Translations under genes and position numbers: made by a program
In this document: piece after piece, positions 48,640 through 60,320 of the stretch
How positions within the stretch are numbered: position 1 is the first letter of the stretch
Layout of the letters: each line of letters begins with the position of its first letter
Notes under the pieces: generated by a model
The model's input: the letters and a program-made list of their open reading frames with translations, nothing else
What the model was told of the DNA's origin: nothing
Database searches by the model: none
Source of the DNA: Malurus cyaneus samueli
Taxonomy: Eukaryota; Chordata; Aves; Passeriformes; Maluridae
DNA: 64,000 nucleotides
Direction of reading: 5' to 3'
NCBI GenBank assembly: GCA_009741485.1
Contig: CM019214.1
Span: forward strand, 52,407,310 to 52,471,309

Positions 48640-48860
48640 ATATGCATTTTATGCATTATTTCACTCCTTTCCTCTGATTGCTTGATTCCCCTCCCCGCAG
48701 AGCAATGCCCCAGCTTTGTAAAATAAAGTATCCATTACGCACTGAAAAAATGGGCCTGATGAATCACAAACCCCCACATAATTTAGTACATCATCTCTCA
48801 ATACAGCTTTTCAGTCTAATTTAATGCATTATTGAAGATAACACGTTCATTAAAACAGCT
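48640..48860. promoter_or_regulatory. Candidate conserved noncoding element
   Basis: Non-repetitive intergenic stretch with balanced composition and clustered TTAAT/ATTA motifs, about 2.3 kb downstream of the SCEL 3' end. No open frame and no repeat similarity. Listed only as a candidate enhancer; evidence is weak. Confidence 0.2.
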
Positions 48861-51013
48861 GCCAGCAAACTCTTCATTTGGATTGTTTCATGGAAGCACT
48901 AGTGAAAGGGAAATGAAACACTACAAGCTAATGATATGCAAAAAGGACAAAAAACATTTAAGTTTTGATACATCGGTATTGACATGTTAATATGATTTTT
49001 TTTAATGAGTACTACTATGCCAGATTTTATATGGTAAATAACAAACCTGGTGTTTCTTCTTAGCCAGCTTACAATGTATAATAAAAAATAACAAAAAAAA
49101 AACACATGACAAAATTACCAGGGCTGTTCAGTGAGGATGGCTTAATGAGCACAGAATTATTATTTATTGTTTCCTATTGCTATTTCTCTGTCAGTGAGCA
49201 TTTAACTAGAAGATATTTTCATTCAGAGCTCCTGGTCTCTGGGGGAGTGGACTAAAATCTCTCATCCCCTCAAACACTAGGAAATCCTAGATTCTGATGT
49301 GCTGGCTCAAATAAACATCTAACATCTTCCATTGTAACTGGGCTCTAGCAATCTCTATTGGTCTCTCAATGAGACAAAATTTGTTGACATTAAAATTTTG
49401 CCACTACTTTTTTCTCCTGTTATGCAAATATCATTGTTTCCTGATGAAGCACAGGAAGTCATAACAAGTATAGTTTAAATAGGATATGTCATCAGCAAGA
49501 GACACACATGAGGAAAAAGTACCAATAATTACAGATTTATTAAACCTACTGAAATTAATTCATAAGATATTCATAAAAATAACAAAACAAAATGTCTACT
49601 GTCTCATGTCTCCATTGTATAATCAGTCTGAACATCCTTCAAGCCAGACAAGACAGGTTACGTTTTTACTCAGCTTCAGGCCCAATGGTTTAAATTACAT
49701 GGACATCCATACCTCCTGCCTCCACCGTGAAATGTGCAGTCTGGGAGAGACAGTTTGACTGGGACACCCACTCACCAGTCTATTATTCATCTGTGGCTTT
49801 AATACTTTGCATGCTTCTAAGCTCTTGCTTAGGTCCAGAAGCCTCCAAACACTCTAGCTCTGTCATGGTCATAGCCAGGAAGTCTTTTAAACTGAGATGT
49901 AAGGCAGAAAAATCAGTTCTGAATAACTGTAATCTAAAGCATCTCATGACAAAGACAAATACCTTTGTCTGTCCAGTAAGCTACTGAACTATTGATTATT
50001 ATATAACAATATATTATAACAATTTTTTTCTTTCAGTTTCTATACTTGTATACACGTACACTTATCAAAAGGATAAAGAAATGCGGTCACTGTAGTCTCA
50101 AAGGAAGGAGAGTATCTCACGTAATGTAGATGTCTGGACATGTGGGCTGTTCATTCCAGGTTCCTTTGCAAATCATGGAAGTAAGATGTACATTCATTCA
50201 TGGTTAACACCACAGTAAACAGATGATTGCAATCTGATCAATTCAACTGCTTTCTAAAAATGTCTGCTTATCTATATAAGACAAAATAGATCAAGTAACT
50301 CAGAAACAGATGTCTACACTGTAGATGTATAAATTTAGTCAAGATGAAGCCATCCAAAGTGTTTAGATAGTCAGTTTAATAAAGTAGGAAAGATAAATAC
50401 AACAACATAATGTCATGCAAAGTATGTATTTCATTATTTCATGGCCACTATTAAGTGTGCACTTCTCAAAACAATTGTGATTAAATAATTACCAGAATTA
50501 CAAATGTGGAGCGGGATAGTTCTACTTAAAACCCTCAAGCAATTTTTGTCTAGAACCCTTCTGCAGTCACAGAGATGCATTTTCCAAAGATGAGTTGTTC
50601 TATCTCAAACTTATCACTTAAGTGACTTGGGAAGAACCTTTGTCCGGAGGTTGATGTCCCTCCATGAAGGTGCAGTATGAAACCACTTCCCTCTGAATTA
50701 AACCAGTAGTTTGAACTAAATAGCTGACTTCTAAGTGACTAATTTTGATGAGAGAAATCCAGTTCATTCTATATTGAGCCAACAGATCTTTATATTGGAG
50801 GAAATACGTTTTCACAAAAGAGAATACAGCCCCTTCAAAACAAAGTGTAGTAATGTCCTGACATTCAGAAAATTTCAATAAATTATCATTGGTTTTACAT
50901 ACAATTTAGTGGTTTCACAGATCTGAGAAATATACTGACCAATATCTTGTTTTGCTTCCTGCAATGCATGTATGAAAGCGCATCTAAAGTCTCATTAAAT
51001 TAATTCCTTTGAT

Positions 51014-51151
51014 AACCATGCAGTAGGACTTTATTTAGAAAATTCCTAGCAGTAAGAATGAATAATTCCCCTCAGTATTTTGAGTTAACAGGCCAATACA
51101 CTCAACTAAGCAACAGTGGAACTTCTTCATCATGTGTTCTGTATGTCAAAA
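51014..51151 (-). other. SCEL: SCEL 3' UTR (probable)
   Basis: Sequence after the stop codon on the minus strand. The first AATAAA hexamer lies at 51035-51030, about 120 nt after the stop, so cleavage near 51010-51020 would give a short UTR. The left boundary given here is an estimate; longer forms using later signals are possible. Confidence 0.4.
51030..51035 (-). terminator. Candidate SCEL poly(A) signal AATAAA
   Basis: Canonical hexamer on the minus strand about 120 nt past the SCEL stop codon. No strong GU-rich downstream element follows, so usage is uncertain. Confidence 0.4.
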
Positions 51152-51168
51152 TTAGTAGATCCATTTTT
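51152..51168 (-). CDS. SCEL: SCEL last coding exon (C-terminus KWIY-stop)
   Basis: Only 17 coding bases: with the G from the previous exon it reads EKWIY and TAA (51154-51152). This matches the human C-terminus AKWIP in position and in the KWI core. The splice acceptor is excellent: branch-point-like CTGACTAAT, then a TTTTCTCTCTTGCAG tract (AG at 51170-51169). The exon is far too short to be found by frame length; it was located by the required phase and the KWI motif. Confidence 0.88.
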
Positions 51169-52183
51169 CTGCAAGAGAGAAAAGATTAGTCAGAGATGTC
51201 AAGCAAAGCAGTATACTCTAAATGTCCTACAAGGAAACTTTAGATATTTTTTTTTCTTTTTTAGAAGGTCTACTGAAGTCTGACATGTCAATTTATTATG
51301 CTTAATGTACAGACCCTTGTTATGTCTTTCTACAGTTTTGCAATTGTTACAATGCCTTATTACTTGTATGATCTGATTAGTTGTAAAATTCTCCATTCCC
51401 ATTATATTTATTATTATGGCTTAATAACACAAATTGTTTTAAGAAAACAATTTAATATGATTTTAATTAACATGATCTTATCTCAGAATTATGTAGTTGA
51501 AGACCAACTTATCAGAGCAATTTATCTATATCTCTGTTTGTCTTAATTTGGTACAGAGGTACTGATTTAGAGTAATATGAAATAGTAATTCCCATGAAGA
51601 GAGAAGACTTAAAATCTAGCAACTTCTAGGAAAACTAAAAATCAAAATGTTCATTTGTCTCTGCCTTGCACTTTTTTTTACTCACTTTGCTCCTCACAAA
51701 TGTAGGAATCATGAACACAGTGTAATATTTTCATTATGATTTAATAGATCTTGTATCTTCTCTCTACTGGTCACAACTACTCCACTAGGTGAAAATACCT
51801 CTGAACCCTAGCATATTTCTTTCAATAGAACAATGTAATTCTCAGATGGCCTTACAATTTATTTTCACTTCCAGGGCAAGATGGCATTGCCTCACTCTAG
51901 GTGTCTCTATTGATTGCACAGGTACAACTCTACAGAGAGACTTGAAGAGATGAACTTAGACTGAGACCGAGATCTCCCTCACAGATACAGAATAATTGTG
52001 TCTAGAACCTGGGGTAGGATATCATCCTAAGCACACAGACTTACTGAATTAGATACTTTGAAAAGGTTTAAGTGCACAGAAATGAGCAAAAGCAGCAGCT
52101 GTGTTGTGATATAGTGAAGTCATTTGAGTGAAATTCACTAAATTGTATTGCCGACATTCAGTGTAACACATCTTGTACCATAC

Positions 52184-52286
52184 CTTTAACTTTGGAATAG
52201 CAAGGCTCACAGTGCACAGTTTGTTTGTAAATCCAAATGCTGTCTCCTGCTTTTAGGTCTTCCAGAGGTCTCTTACATACTTCACA
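52184..52286 (-). CDS. SCEL: SCEL exon: LIM domain, second zinc finger
   Basis: 103-nt exon encoding CEVCKRPLEDLKAGDSIWIY, KQTVHCEPCYSKVK plus G. It provides the remaining zinc ligands (CEVC and CEPC), so the LIM domain has all eight. Acceptor TGTGTTGAAG is modest (AG at 52288-52287), and the donor is AAAG|GTATGG (GT at 52183-52182). Reading through the donor would add eight non-conserved residues and a stop; splicing to 51168 instead restores the family's KWI C-terminus and is preferred. Confidence 0.95.
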
Positions 52287-52962
52287 CTTCAACACACACA
52301 TAAAAAAATAAGAGAAAATTTAAATGAAGCATCTCTCTAATACTCATATCCAGCATGCTTTCTTTTAGTAAACAAGTCCCAGACCAGAATAGGAGTTATT
52401 AGTGCTGCAATATAAAAACTGAACTCTGAAACAGTAGTTCTAGTGAACAGGAGGTTTCATCTCACTTTTAGGCATCTGAAAATCAAATAGCAGTGTCTCA
52501 ACTGGTTGCATAGGTACTCATTACATTCAGCAGCCCTGTCCTTCCCCCGGACATTTCCAAAGGGTACTTTCACTTAGCTTAGGGATTTATCCTAAAATAA
52601 GATTAATCACCATTTTGAGATCCATTTTTTTCTTCACTGAGTAAAGGAAGAGTGATCACACATAATTATCCAACTCAGAGTAGATCTTAAATAATCCAGA
52701 CCTTCTTATTTCAAAATATTTTATTACACTTAATCTTAGCAGTTAACTATGACTCCTATTCTTGCAGAATCTGAACACTGCTTTTACAAATGTCTCAAAA
52801 AAGCTAATTTTTGAGATAGATAAGCATTGCTCATGTTTCACATATGAAAATACAGAAATACACAGAGAGGATGACTTGTGAAGATCACAAGAAAAGCCTA
52901 CAGTGGATCCTGGAGCATGGTGATTTGATACAGAAACTAGGATACTGATATCCAGATAATTC

Positions 52963-53000
52963 TATTTATTTATTTATTTATTCACTTATTTATGTATTTA
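52963..53000. repeat. (TTTA)n microsatellite
   Basis: About nine TTTA/TTCA/TGTA units with a few substitutions. Intronic. Confidence 0.85.
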
Positions 53001-54310
53001 AATCAAATAAAATAATAATAAACTTTGATTTCTTTTGAGTATTTAATCCACTGATAAGTGAAAATCAGCTTTAATATTAAGGTGCTATGAAAAAAAACTG
53101 CTGTCTTCATTGATTTTATAGTTCTTTGTTTAAATCAGCAAAAGGGTGGCCATTTTTTCAAAGCTTTGATCACAAATATAAGCTAGAATTTTTATACAGA
53201 GGAAAAAATCTACAATTTGAGTTATTTAGTCCCTGAACTTTTGGCATATACCTTTACAAGGAAATGAAGACATTTTAATGCTGTCAGCTATGTGCAAATC
53301 TCTAATGGATACTGAGTATTTGTAAGGAGCTAAATGAATATTAATGATGAGAAATTACACTGCTTAGCTAAATACATAACTGCAAGCATGAACTCCAGAC
53401 CTACATCAGCTGTTTAATGTTTTTTTTGCCGATGCTTTCATAAGTTTGTAGTTACATAAAAGTTAAGCTGAATATTGCTGGCCAGACAGGTCCCCACTTG
53501 TGAATATGTAACAAAAAAAAAGATACAATTAAAAAAGAAGCATAAATATTTAGCAGATAATTTAGCCAACACCAATATGTTAATAATCCTAAGTCATTAA
53601 AAGCCCATTCTTCTTTATTTGGGTTGATCTGTCTAAAAAGCATGGAAGCAAACCAGACCTTATATTTATGTGCAGTAGTAGTATTGAGGAGGTATTTCAT
53701 AGTGGCTTCCACTGAAAAAATTGCATTTCTGGTGCTCATAGAGCTGAGAAAGTCCATAGTAAACAAAAAGCACATGCAGCTTCATACATGTGAAGTGCAA
53801 CCTCACTTCTGTATTTGCTTCGTGTTACTTTTCATGCAGGAAGTGTTGTCAAAAACTGCTGTCAGAAGCAGAAGTAAATGCTATGCAGGACTGGGCAGAA
53901 ATATAAGCTATGCTAATGCAGTGATTTTGCCAGTATTGTTTGTTCGAACAACAATCTCTGTGTGTAGATGCAAGCAGAAATGGGACAAATGAGGCAGAAA
54001 GAAAACAAACTCTTGAGACTGAACATTGCCAGGCATACTCTGAGAAAAGAGCAAAATAAGGCTGAGGCTTGAGGTTTGGAATTATAAGCAGAAAAGAAAT
54101 AGGAAAAAAATACCTATTTTCTAATAATCAAGACTGTTTTAGGCTTAAATCATGAACTTCTACAAAACTTAAAAAAAAATGAATTAAATTTTGCAATATG
54201 AAGAAAGTGTATGTTGATATAATTCACTGTATTAGATTTGACGTGAAGGCTTATAAATGTATAGGACTCTAAGAATTCATTCAGCTGCATCCTTTTTCAT
54301 GCTTATGGTT

Positions 54311-54416
54311 GATGGGAGGAGAGGCAAGGAAAAGGAGAGTAGAGGGAGAAGGAGAGAATGAGATAAAAAGAAAAAGGAAGGTATTGTGTAGGGAAGAGAG
54401 GGAAACAGAGAGATTA
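54311..54416. repeat. Long purine-rich tract
   Basis: About 105 nt of nearly uninterrupted G/A (GGAGAGG, AAAAGGAGAG, GAGGGAGAAGG units) on the plus strand, hence a pyrimidine-rich tract in the SCEL transcript orientation. It lies about 155 nt downstream of the first LIM exon. Confidence 0.8.
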
Positions 54417-54572
54417 GTATTTCCTGCATTAATCCTCTCCTCCAGTTGAAAGTCTTCTTATTCTTACAGGTGGAGAAGGCCTAAGGCATAAATAATCTCT
54501 TATTATATGTGTGCTATAATGCAGATATTATAATCAAATTATATTTCTTGGTAGCAGGTGAAATGTTCTTAC

Positions 54573-54681
54573 CTTGAAGCAAGTCGAATGACAGTAAATT
54601 TGCAAGGCATCTAAGATCATTTTGGCATCTATGCCCAAGGGCTTCCTGCAGTATGTACATATATCTTTTCCAATTATACTC
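54573..54681 (-). CDS. SCEL: SCEL exon: LIM domain, first zinc finger
   Basis: 109-nt exon encoding SIIGKDICTYCRKPLG, IDAKMILDALQIYCHSTCFK. It carries the first LIM finger: Cys pair CTYC, then His and Cys in CHSTC. It ends cleanly after Lys (phase 0), so the third-pair cysteine is the first codon of the next exon. Acceptor is TATATACACAG (AG at 54683-54682) and donor CAAG|GTAAGA (GT at 54572-54571). Close to the human SCEL LIM domain; LIM domains bind proteins and not DNA. Confidence 0.96.
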
Positions 54682-55985
54682 CTGTGTATATAATATAATA
54701 TCAGCTGTCAGAAAAAGAGCTGCCATTGACATGTCAAGCAGAAAATTGATAAGGTTAGCACACTGCATGGGAAAGACATTTGTATACTGTAAAATGGCCA
54801 TTAATGGAAAAATGACATTTGTGTATTCTCTCCTTTCTAGTTGACAGGTGTCATACACATGCTCCTGTGATGAGCAAATTGCTGAGCATAATTGTCAAGT
54901 AACAAAAATACCTTGGTAGAAAGAATGGTCTTCTCTGGTGAGCTGCTGAATGTCTAGGACCATGTATACTAAACAGGGGTAAAGGGGAGGGGAATAATTC
55001 TAATGTTTTAATCACAAAAGTAAATTAGTTGTTGAATTCCAACTGCCATGGATTGACCAGTCTGGTTCCAACTGCCATAATTTGATTAGTCTGGTTCACA
55101 GAATTTTGTGTGTTGCAGAAGAGCCTGAAAACTTTTTTGACTTTTTGCACTGCTGACAGAACTCATACCTCTATGGCAGTTATGGTGACCACATGTGGAG
55201 AACAGCCTACCTGGTACTCATGACAATAATTTTAAAAAATGTTTCATCTCTTACTGCCTTCTTATATGACATCATTCTGTACTTTATCTGGATACAACTG
55301 TTGGTGTTATTTTAGCATTGTAAGATCGATGGGTCTTGGTCCTTTCCTCTTAGAGACAAACCAATGTACTAATATTGGATCATACCCAGAGTTCCTTATC
55401 CTTATGTTGGAAAGGATTCAAGCTTTTCTAATCTGGTATTTTCAAGTTGCAGGGCTGTCCAAGTATCTAAACTGAAAATAGTGGGCACATTTAACTTCTT
55501 TTTCCCCATGAGGTGAGCTATTACAGATTGAGCAAATATCCTACATATATTCAGGAATGTCTTAACTGGTGTGAAAACATAGTTTTCAACAGCACTGTCA
55601 TGTGAACCAATTCCTCCACATTTGTACATAAATTTGGTCATTATAAAGACTGTTCTCACAAAGGAAGGAAATTTTGCAGAGAGCCATTTAAATGGCTTTT
55701 TTTGTAAGATAGAAACCTACCGAATCACAAAGCTAACTGTCACAAAAGGCATTGGGTCTTTTTTCTATAGATATTTTTAAATGTCAGCTGTGATAAGCCT
55801 AATATAATATTAGGCTGCTGAACTGTGGTCAAGATTTGATGGCAAGGTCTCACTGAAAGAGAGCTTTGTATGAAAAGCTGTCTCATGATGGTGATTTCCA
55901 CTGCTCTCTTTTGTCTGAAGACTTGAATGCTTACGTAAATGTCTGTGTGCTTTGGTACTCTACTATGTCATTAATGTGTACTTAC
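54682..55985 (-). other. SCEL: SCEL intron (1.3 kb)
   Basis: Intron just before the first LIM exon. It contains a 29-bp imperfect tandem duplication (55037-55094). Nothing else recognised. Confidence 0.85.
55037..55094. repeat. 29-bp imperfect tandem duplication
   Basis: Two adjacent 29-bp copies starting TTCCAACTGCCAT and ending AGTCTGG (55037-55065 and 55066-55094), differing at a few internal positions. Intronic. Confidence 0.85.
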
Positions 55986-56060
55986 CGATCAGAAGTAGAA
56001 TAAACAGTTTTGATAGTATTTCCAGTTATATTGTCTTCATATGCACCATATGATGATTTG
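55986..56060 (-). CDS. SCEL: SCEL exon: linker before the LIM domain, part 2
   Basis: 75-nt exon encoding KSSYGAYEDNITGNTIKTVY then STSD plus CG; the next exon completes Arg. TVYSTSDRS is shared with human SCEL just ahead of the LIM domain. Acceptor is CTGCTTCACAG (AG at 56062-56061) and donor CG|GTAAGT, near consensus (GT at 55985-55984). Confidence 0.93.
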
Positions 56061-58667
56061 CTGTGAAGCAGAGAGTGCATGGCTATCACTAAACAGTACC
56101 ACATTTTTAAAGGTTTTACTACACTGTTGATAATATGCAAAATAAACTAAGACAATATGCTTGTAAAAAAAAATCATACTTCGTGATGAGTTCTTTTTCT
56201 GTTTTTTTTCACAACCATCAAGAATAATATATTAAATAAAAAGTGTAAATTAGAAATATAATGTCCTTAGACTGTGTTCTGTTTTTGAATGGTTCTTCAG
56301 CATTTAAAAATTAAATCCAGAAGTCTATTGAGCAAAATTTACATGATGGTATCTCAGCCTAATGATACATACCAGAAATAGGTGACAGACTACTTTTTTC
56401 CCCCTCTGCTTCTTTCACTTGTACTCAAAGAGCTGTGAAACAGCCAAAAAAAATTACAACATGTCCCTAGATTTAGAGTGAGGGCCTTTAAATTACAGGT
56501 TGTTCAGTGTGTGATTTGTGTTCACTACAGTAACTGTATTGTTCCTTATATCAGAGAAGAATATACTGAATTAAACTATCAGGGAAGTTAAATCTTCCAT
56601 TTTTAACTGTCCCATTTCCAAGTTACTTAACTGTCAGTTTTGTTTCCATGGAAGGGATGAGCATGTATGTGACAGCTGAAGAAGTAATCTTGCCATGCAT
56701 GTTTTGAAGATTTCTGAATTGTTTTATTTGTCCTATTCTCCAGAAATTCGTAAGGTATATAGTAATTACTGCATGTCTCATATAACTCCTGAATAATGTT
56801 CTGCAACGTTAGGAGAAGTCGTTTATAATCATTTACCAGACATTGGGTTATTTTCAGGGAAATAGATTGATAACATGTGTGTGTAAGACAGTATGAAGCT
56901 CAGATACTCTTTTCTACGTATCTGTATTTTGTGAAGTACATATGTCTTATTTGATTTCTGTGCAATGACAGAAATATATTTAAATTGCACAGTTACTGGT
57001 AAGCTGAAAGGATAAATGTTTTATTTATGTTTCGTAGGAAAAAAACCCAATGTGCTTGTTATTTAATCAGAATGTAGCAAACCTGGGTTTGCTCACCACA
57101 GAGGAAGTATGTCCTCAAATGAACACCCAGTGCTCCATTTAGATTTCAGGTGAGATGACAGTAAGCTTACTAAGTAGGAATACAAATTAAAGCTAAGTGA
57201 TCACCTTTTGAAAGGGTTTCTCTGGCTGTTTTAGCCTTGACTGAGCATGTGCACAACACGTCACAGAGTGAGCATACTGGCAATGCAATTGACTAAAGTT
57301 TCTTGCTGCAGTGAAAAGTGGCATAGGAATATAATTTCTCTGTTCCTGTAAAGTATGAGCCTGTGCTTCTTTTTTGTTGTAAAACTTACTTTGCCCAAAT
57401 CATCCATTTAACTCATTGTATTCAACTGTGGAATCTCTGGCAAAGTGAGTGCAGTGCATTGCACACTCAACATAATATGGGTATGAACATGTTGCATGCC
57501 TGAAAGTAACACTATCTTACTGGAAATTGTATAGAAAAAAATACTTTTTTTGAGTGTCCTCGTGTAGAGAACAGAATCCTTTGGATTTTTTAAAGTATTA
57601 TGGTTGAAATACACAAAAATATATATAACCACACCTTAGGAAAAAACACACAATGAAGTGTATAAAACAAAAAGTGCTGAAGCTACAGAAAAAATATTTC
57701 CAAAGCATCAGTTTCTAACCTTGTCAACTGGAAGTGCAAGGCAACTCAGAACATTTAAATAAATGCATAGTGTGACAGCTTGACGAGACACCAAGTGAAA
57801 ACTGAGTCACAGTGTAGTCTGAGAACTGTGCATCTGATCACGTCCCTTCTTTCAGTTCGTATCAGTCACTCCTTTACTTGCTATGGTGTGACTTGTTCAC
57901 AATGCAAACTACTCAACGTAAATACTCTGTAGAACCTATTGCATAAAACCCTGAAAGAATTACCTCCGGAGACTATTCATTTAATAAATTTTCATTAATT
58001 AAATTGGGATTAGAACTTCAGGTAGAGGGTATAAATTCTGTCAAGTGTAAGGTAACATTGCATATTACAGCACATTCCTTGTCCTGACATTCTTGTATTA
58101 CTGTTCTCTATTTTAACTTTCAAAGATAATCAGAATGTTACAACTCAGAGCCTGTATGATTTCAAAATTCTGAAAAATGCTAATTAAATTTTCTGTTGAG
58201 TATTCATTTTTAGTCTTAATTGAATGCTTTGGCTTTGCTTTTATTCTCAGCCAATTTATGGGGTTGTCCTTCAAGGTCATGCAGAATTTTCAGAACACAG
58301 AAATTTCAGCTGCACTCTAAGCTCCTACAGCAAATGTAAGAATATTAGAGATTAAGATCCTGTGGCCATTCATATCCACAGTAAGGCTCAGGTGTGCATA
58401 ATGTTAAGGATGAGGACATTGACCACAGTTTCAGCTACATCTCGAGAGTTACACAGGATGCATCTTGTTTGTGCTTCCCACTCTGCACACTACAGTTAGG
58501 ATTGTGACCTTCTGTGCTTGGGATCTGGAAGCAGATTTGGAAAGGGCTGACAGGATTCCAAAGACCAATGGGATCTTTCTAAGCATCCCTGAAATTTCTT
58601 GCATAATTTTTTTTTTCAAGAAATGGCTCTTTAGACATTACAGTACTCAGTTCATTGTCCACAGTAC
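56061..58667 (-). other. SCEL: SCEL intron (2.6 kb)
   Basis: AT-rich intron; no exon with the required phase, repeat or RNA gene recognised. Confidence 0.8.
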
Positions 58668-58757
58668 CTGTTCTTTCTTTCACTGTCACTAGAGTAGTTT
58701 ATTTCTGGGAGATTATTTGGAGCCTTTGGAGAATTTTCATGTGCTTTCTCAATAATC
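58668..58757 (-). CDS. SCEL: SCEL exon: linker before the LIM domain, part 1
   Basis: 90-nt exon encoding IIEKAHENSPKAPNNLPEIN then YSSDSERKN plus AG; the next exon supplies C to give Ser. Acceptor is TTTCTATTTTAG (AG at 58759-58758) and donor ACAG|GTACTG (GT at 58667-58666). The join reads ERKNSKSSYGAYEDNITG, which lines up with human sciellin ENSKSPKDGYQENISG as I recall it. That supports both exons. Confidence 0.85.
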
Positions 58758-60260
58758 CTAAAATAGAAAAGAAACCACACAACAAGAAAACCACTTTTTA
58801 GAAATCATTTGCAGCTACACAGTTTTAATTTACACTCACACTCATGAATGCAGAAAACATTTTCTAGGACTAGAAAAAGTAGGTAAAAGAAATGTATCTT
58901 ATTTTTGTTACATTGTTGCTAGTGAAAAATAATGCAGTCACTGACCTATAATTTTAAGTCCTCCAGTTTATGCTGATATATTCAGATATATTCCTATTGG
59001 AAACTTCATCTAACTTTAATTGAACTTTAGTTTCCTCAAAGTGCCCACTGGGGTTTTCAACTGTGCAATTATGTCTCAGTTGCGGATAGCATTCTGTATT
59101 TTCTTGCCAGCATCTTGTCAGAATAAAACAGTGTTTTATTCTTAGGATTACTATATTCTAGTTCCAGATTTTCTTTCTTTTTCAATATACTACAGTTGTG
59201 TTTTAATTAGAAATGGCGAACTAAACAGGTATGTAGCCTCATTTCAAAGAGCAGGACTATGATTCAAGGAAAAGAATCCTTTTCTCCTGCAGTTTCCCCT
59301 GCCACAAACATGAAAAGCAAACCAACATAATAAACCTTGTCATATGAATTATAGGATTTATGGAATAAATGCTAATAATGTTTTTGATGATTTTACAAAG
59401 CAGCTCAGACAGACAAAGGCTGCTCTTGTTCGGTTCTGCCAAAGGTTATATCCTGGAACAACGTGATCATTATATGCTTTAACTCTGGATGTGTGGGCTG
59501 CAGCTTGATTATTTCAGTGAGCTTGCCAAGGACTCAGACTCCTCTGAACGACCCTCACTCAGCATTTGTGGTGCTTTATATGCAGAGCGGTGCTGCAAGA
59601 AGCAGCGCCTCTATTGTGCCCGACTCCTGATGGGGCAGGCCCCTGACAGAACTGAAAGAGAAGCTCATTCACTGTAGATGCTCAGTATTTGCTTCCCTGG
59701 TCAGACTGTCAAGTGGAACTGCTGGGATAAAAATATTTTCTATAAAAAAATAGGAAAACTGTCTATGTATACAGATAGCTAAGTTCTTCCTCTTCATGTA
59801 AGTGTACAACTAAACAGAAAACTCAAAAAGATACCATCAGAACAGTAACTAAAAGCATACTACTAACATCACTTTAATTGACCAAAATGGATTCTTGCTT
59901 TTGTAAATAATGAAATCTAGTAGCAGTGAAGCTTTTATACTAGGAATGCAGTTACTTTTATTTGTTTGAAATGCCAGCAGCTGAATTCACAGAACACTTA
60001 GATAAGCACAAAAATACTTAGGAGGATCTTGTCACTAGTAATTTTCATTCTCCACAAGAGATTATAGGTTTGAGTCATTGCTTATCAAAATACATGCAAC
60101 TTGATTGTTATATTTGGTTAATCAGGCACATTTTAGAATAATACAGATATCTTGGGCAAATTCTGTTTGCTTGTATTAGGAATTCACATTTTCTGGTACT
60201 ACTAATCAGCTACACCTCTTGATATTTGATCTTTAAAGAGAACTATGAATTGAGTCTCAC
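58758..60260 (-). other. SCEL: SCEL intron (1.5 kb)
   Basis: Intron without recognised features. A 62-codon plus-strand open stretch at 59489-59677 shows no similarity to anything I know. Confidence 0.8.
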
Positions 60261-60320
60261 CGCATTTTACTTTGGTCATCAGAAGACTTTACTTCAGTGT
60301 GATCACCACGGTCCTCACCT
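60261..60320 (-). CDS. SCEL: SCEL exon: degenerate repeat unit
   Basis: 60-nt exon encoding GEDRGDHTEVKSSDDQSKM plus CG. Acceptor is TCCCTTTCAG (AG at 60322-60321) and donor CG|GTGAGA (GT at 60260-60259). Same phase and length as the clear repeat exon at 63 kb, but with none of the hydrophobic core. Acidic/Ser-rich, probably unstructured. Assigned by phase, size and splice sites rather than by sequence. Confidence 0.8.

Larger units (their letters stand above)
39546..51013. other. Intergenic region between SCEL 3' end and SLAIN1 promoter
   Basis: About 11.5 kb with no supported gene. It holds two diverged plus-orientation CR1 copies (about 40190-40405 and 41215-41395), an old CR1/L3-type relic (about 43055-43460), and AT-rich stretches with homeodomain-like TAATTA cores (about 47255-47400 and 48640-48860) that could be regulatory. 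The open stretches on both strands are short and unlike known proteins. Confidence 0.75.
52287..54572 (-). other. SCEL: SCEL intron inside the LIM domain
   Basis: 2.3-kb intron separating the two zinc fingers. It contains a TTTA microsatellite (52963-53000) and a purine-only-like tract (54311-54416). Open frames around 53.45-53.99 kb on both strands are not recognised. Confidence 0.85.

Noticed and set aside
52157..52183. Read-through of the second LIM exon to a stop as an alternative SCEL C-terminus
   Set aside because: The added residues are not family-like, whereas splicing to 51168 restores the KWI C-terminus with a strong acceptor.
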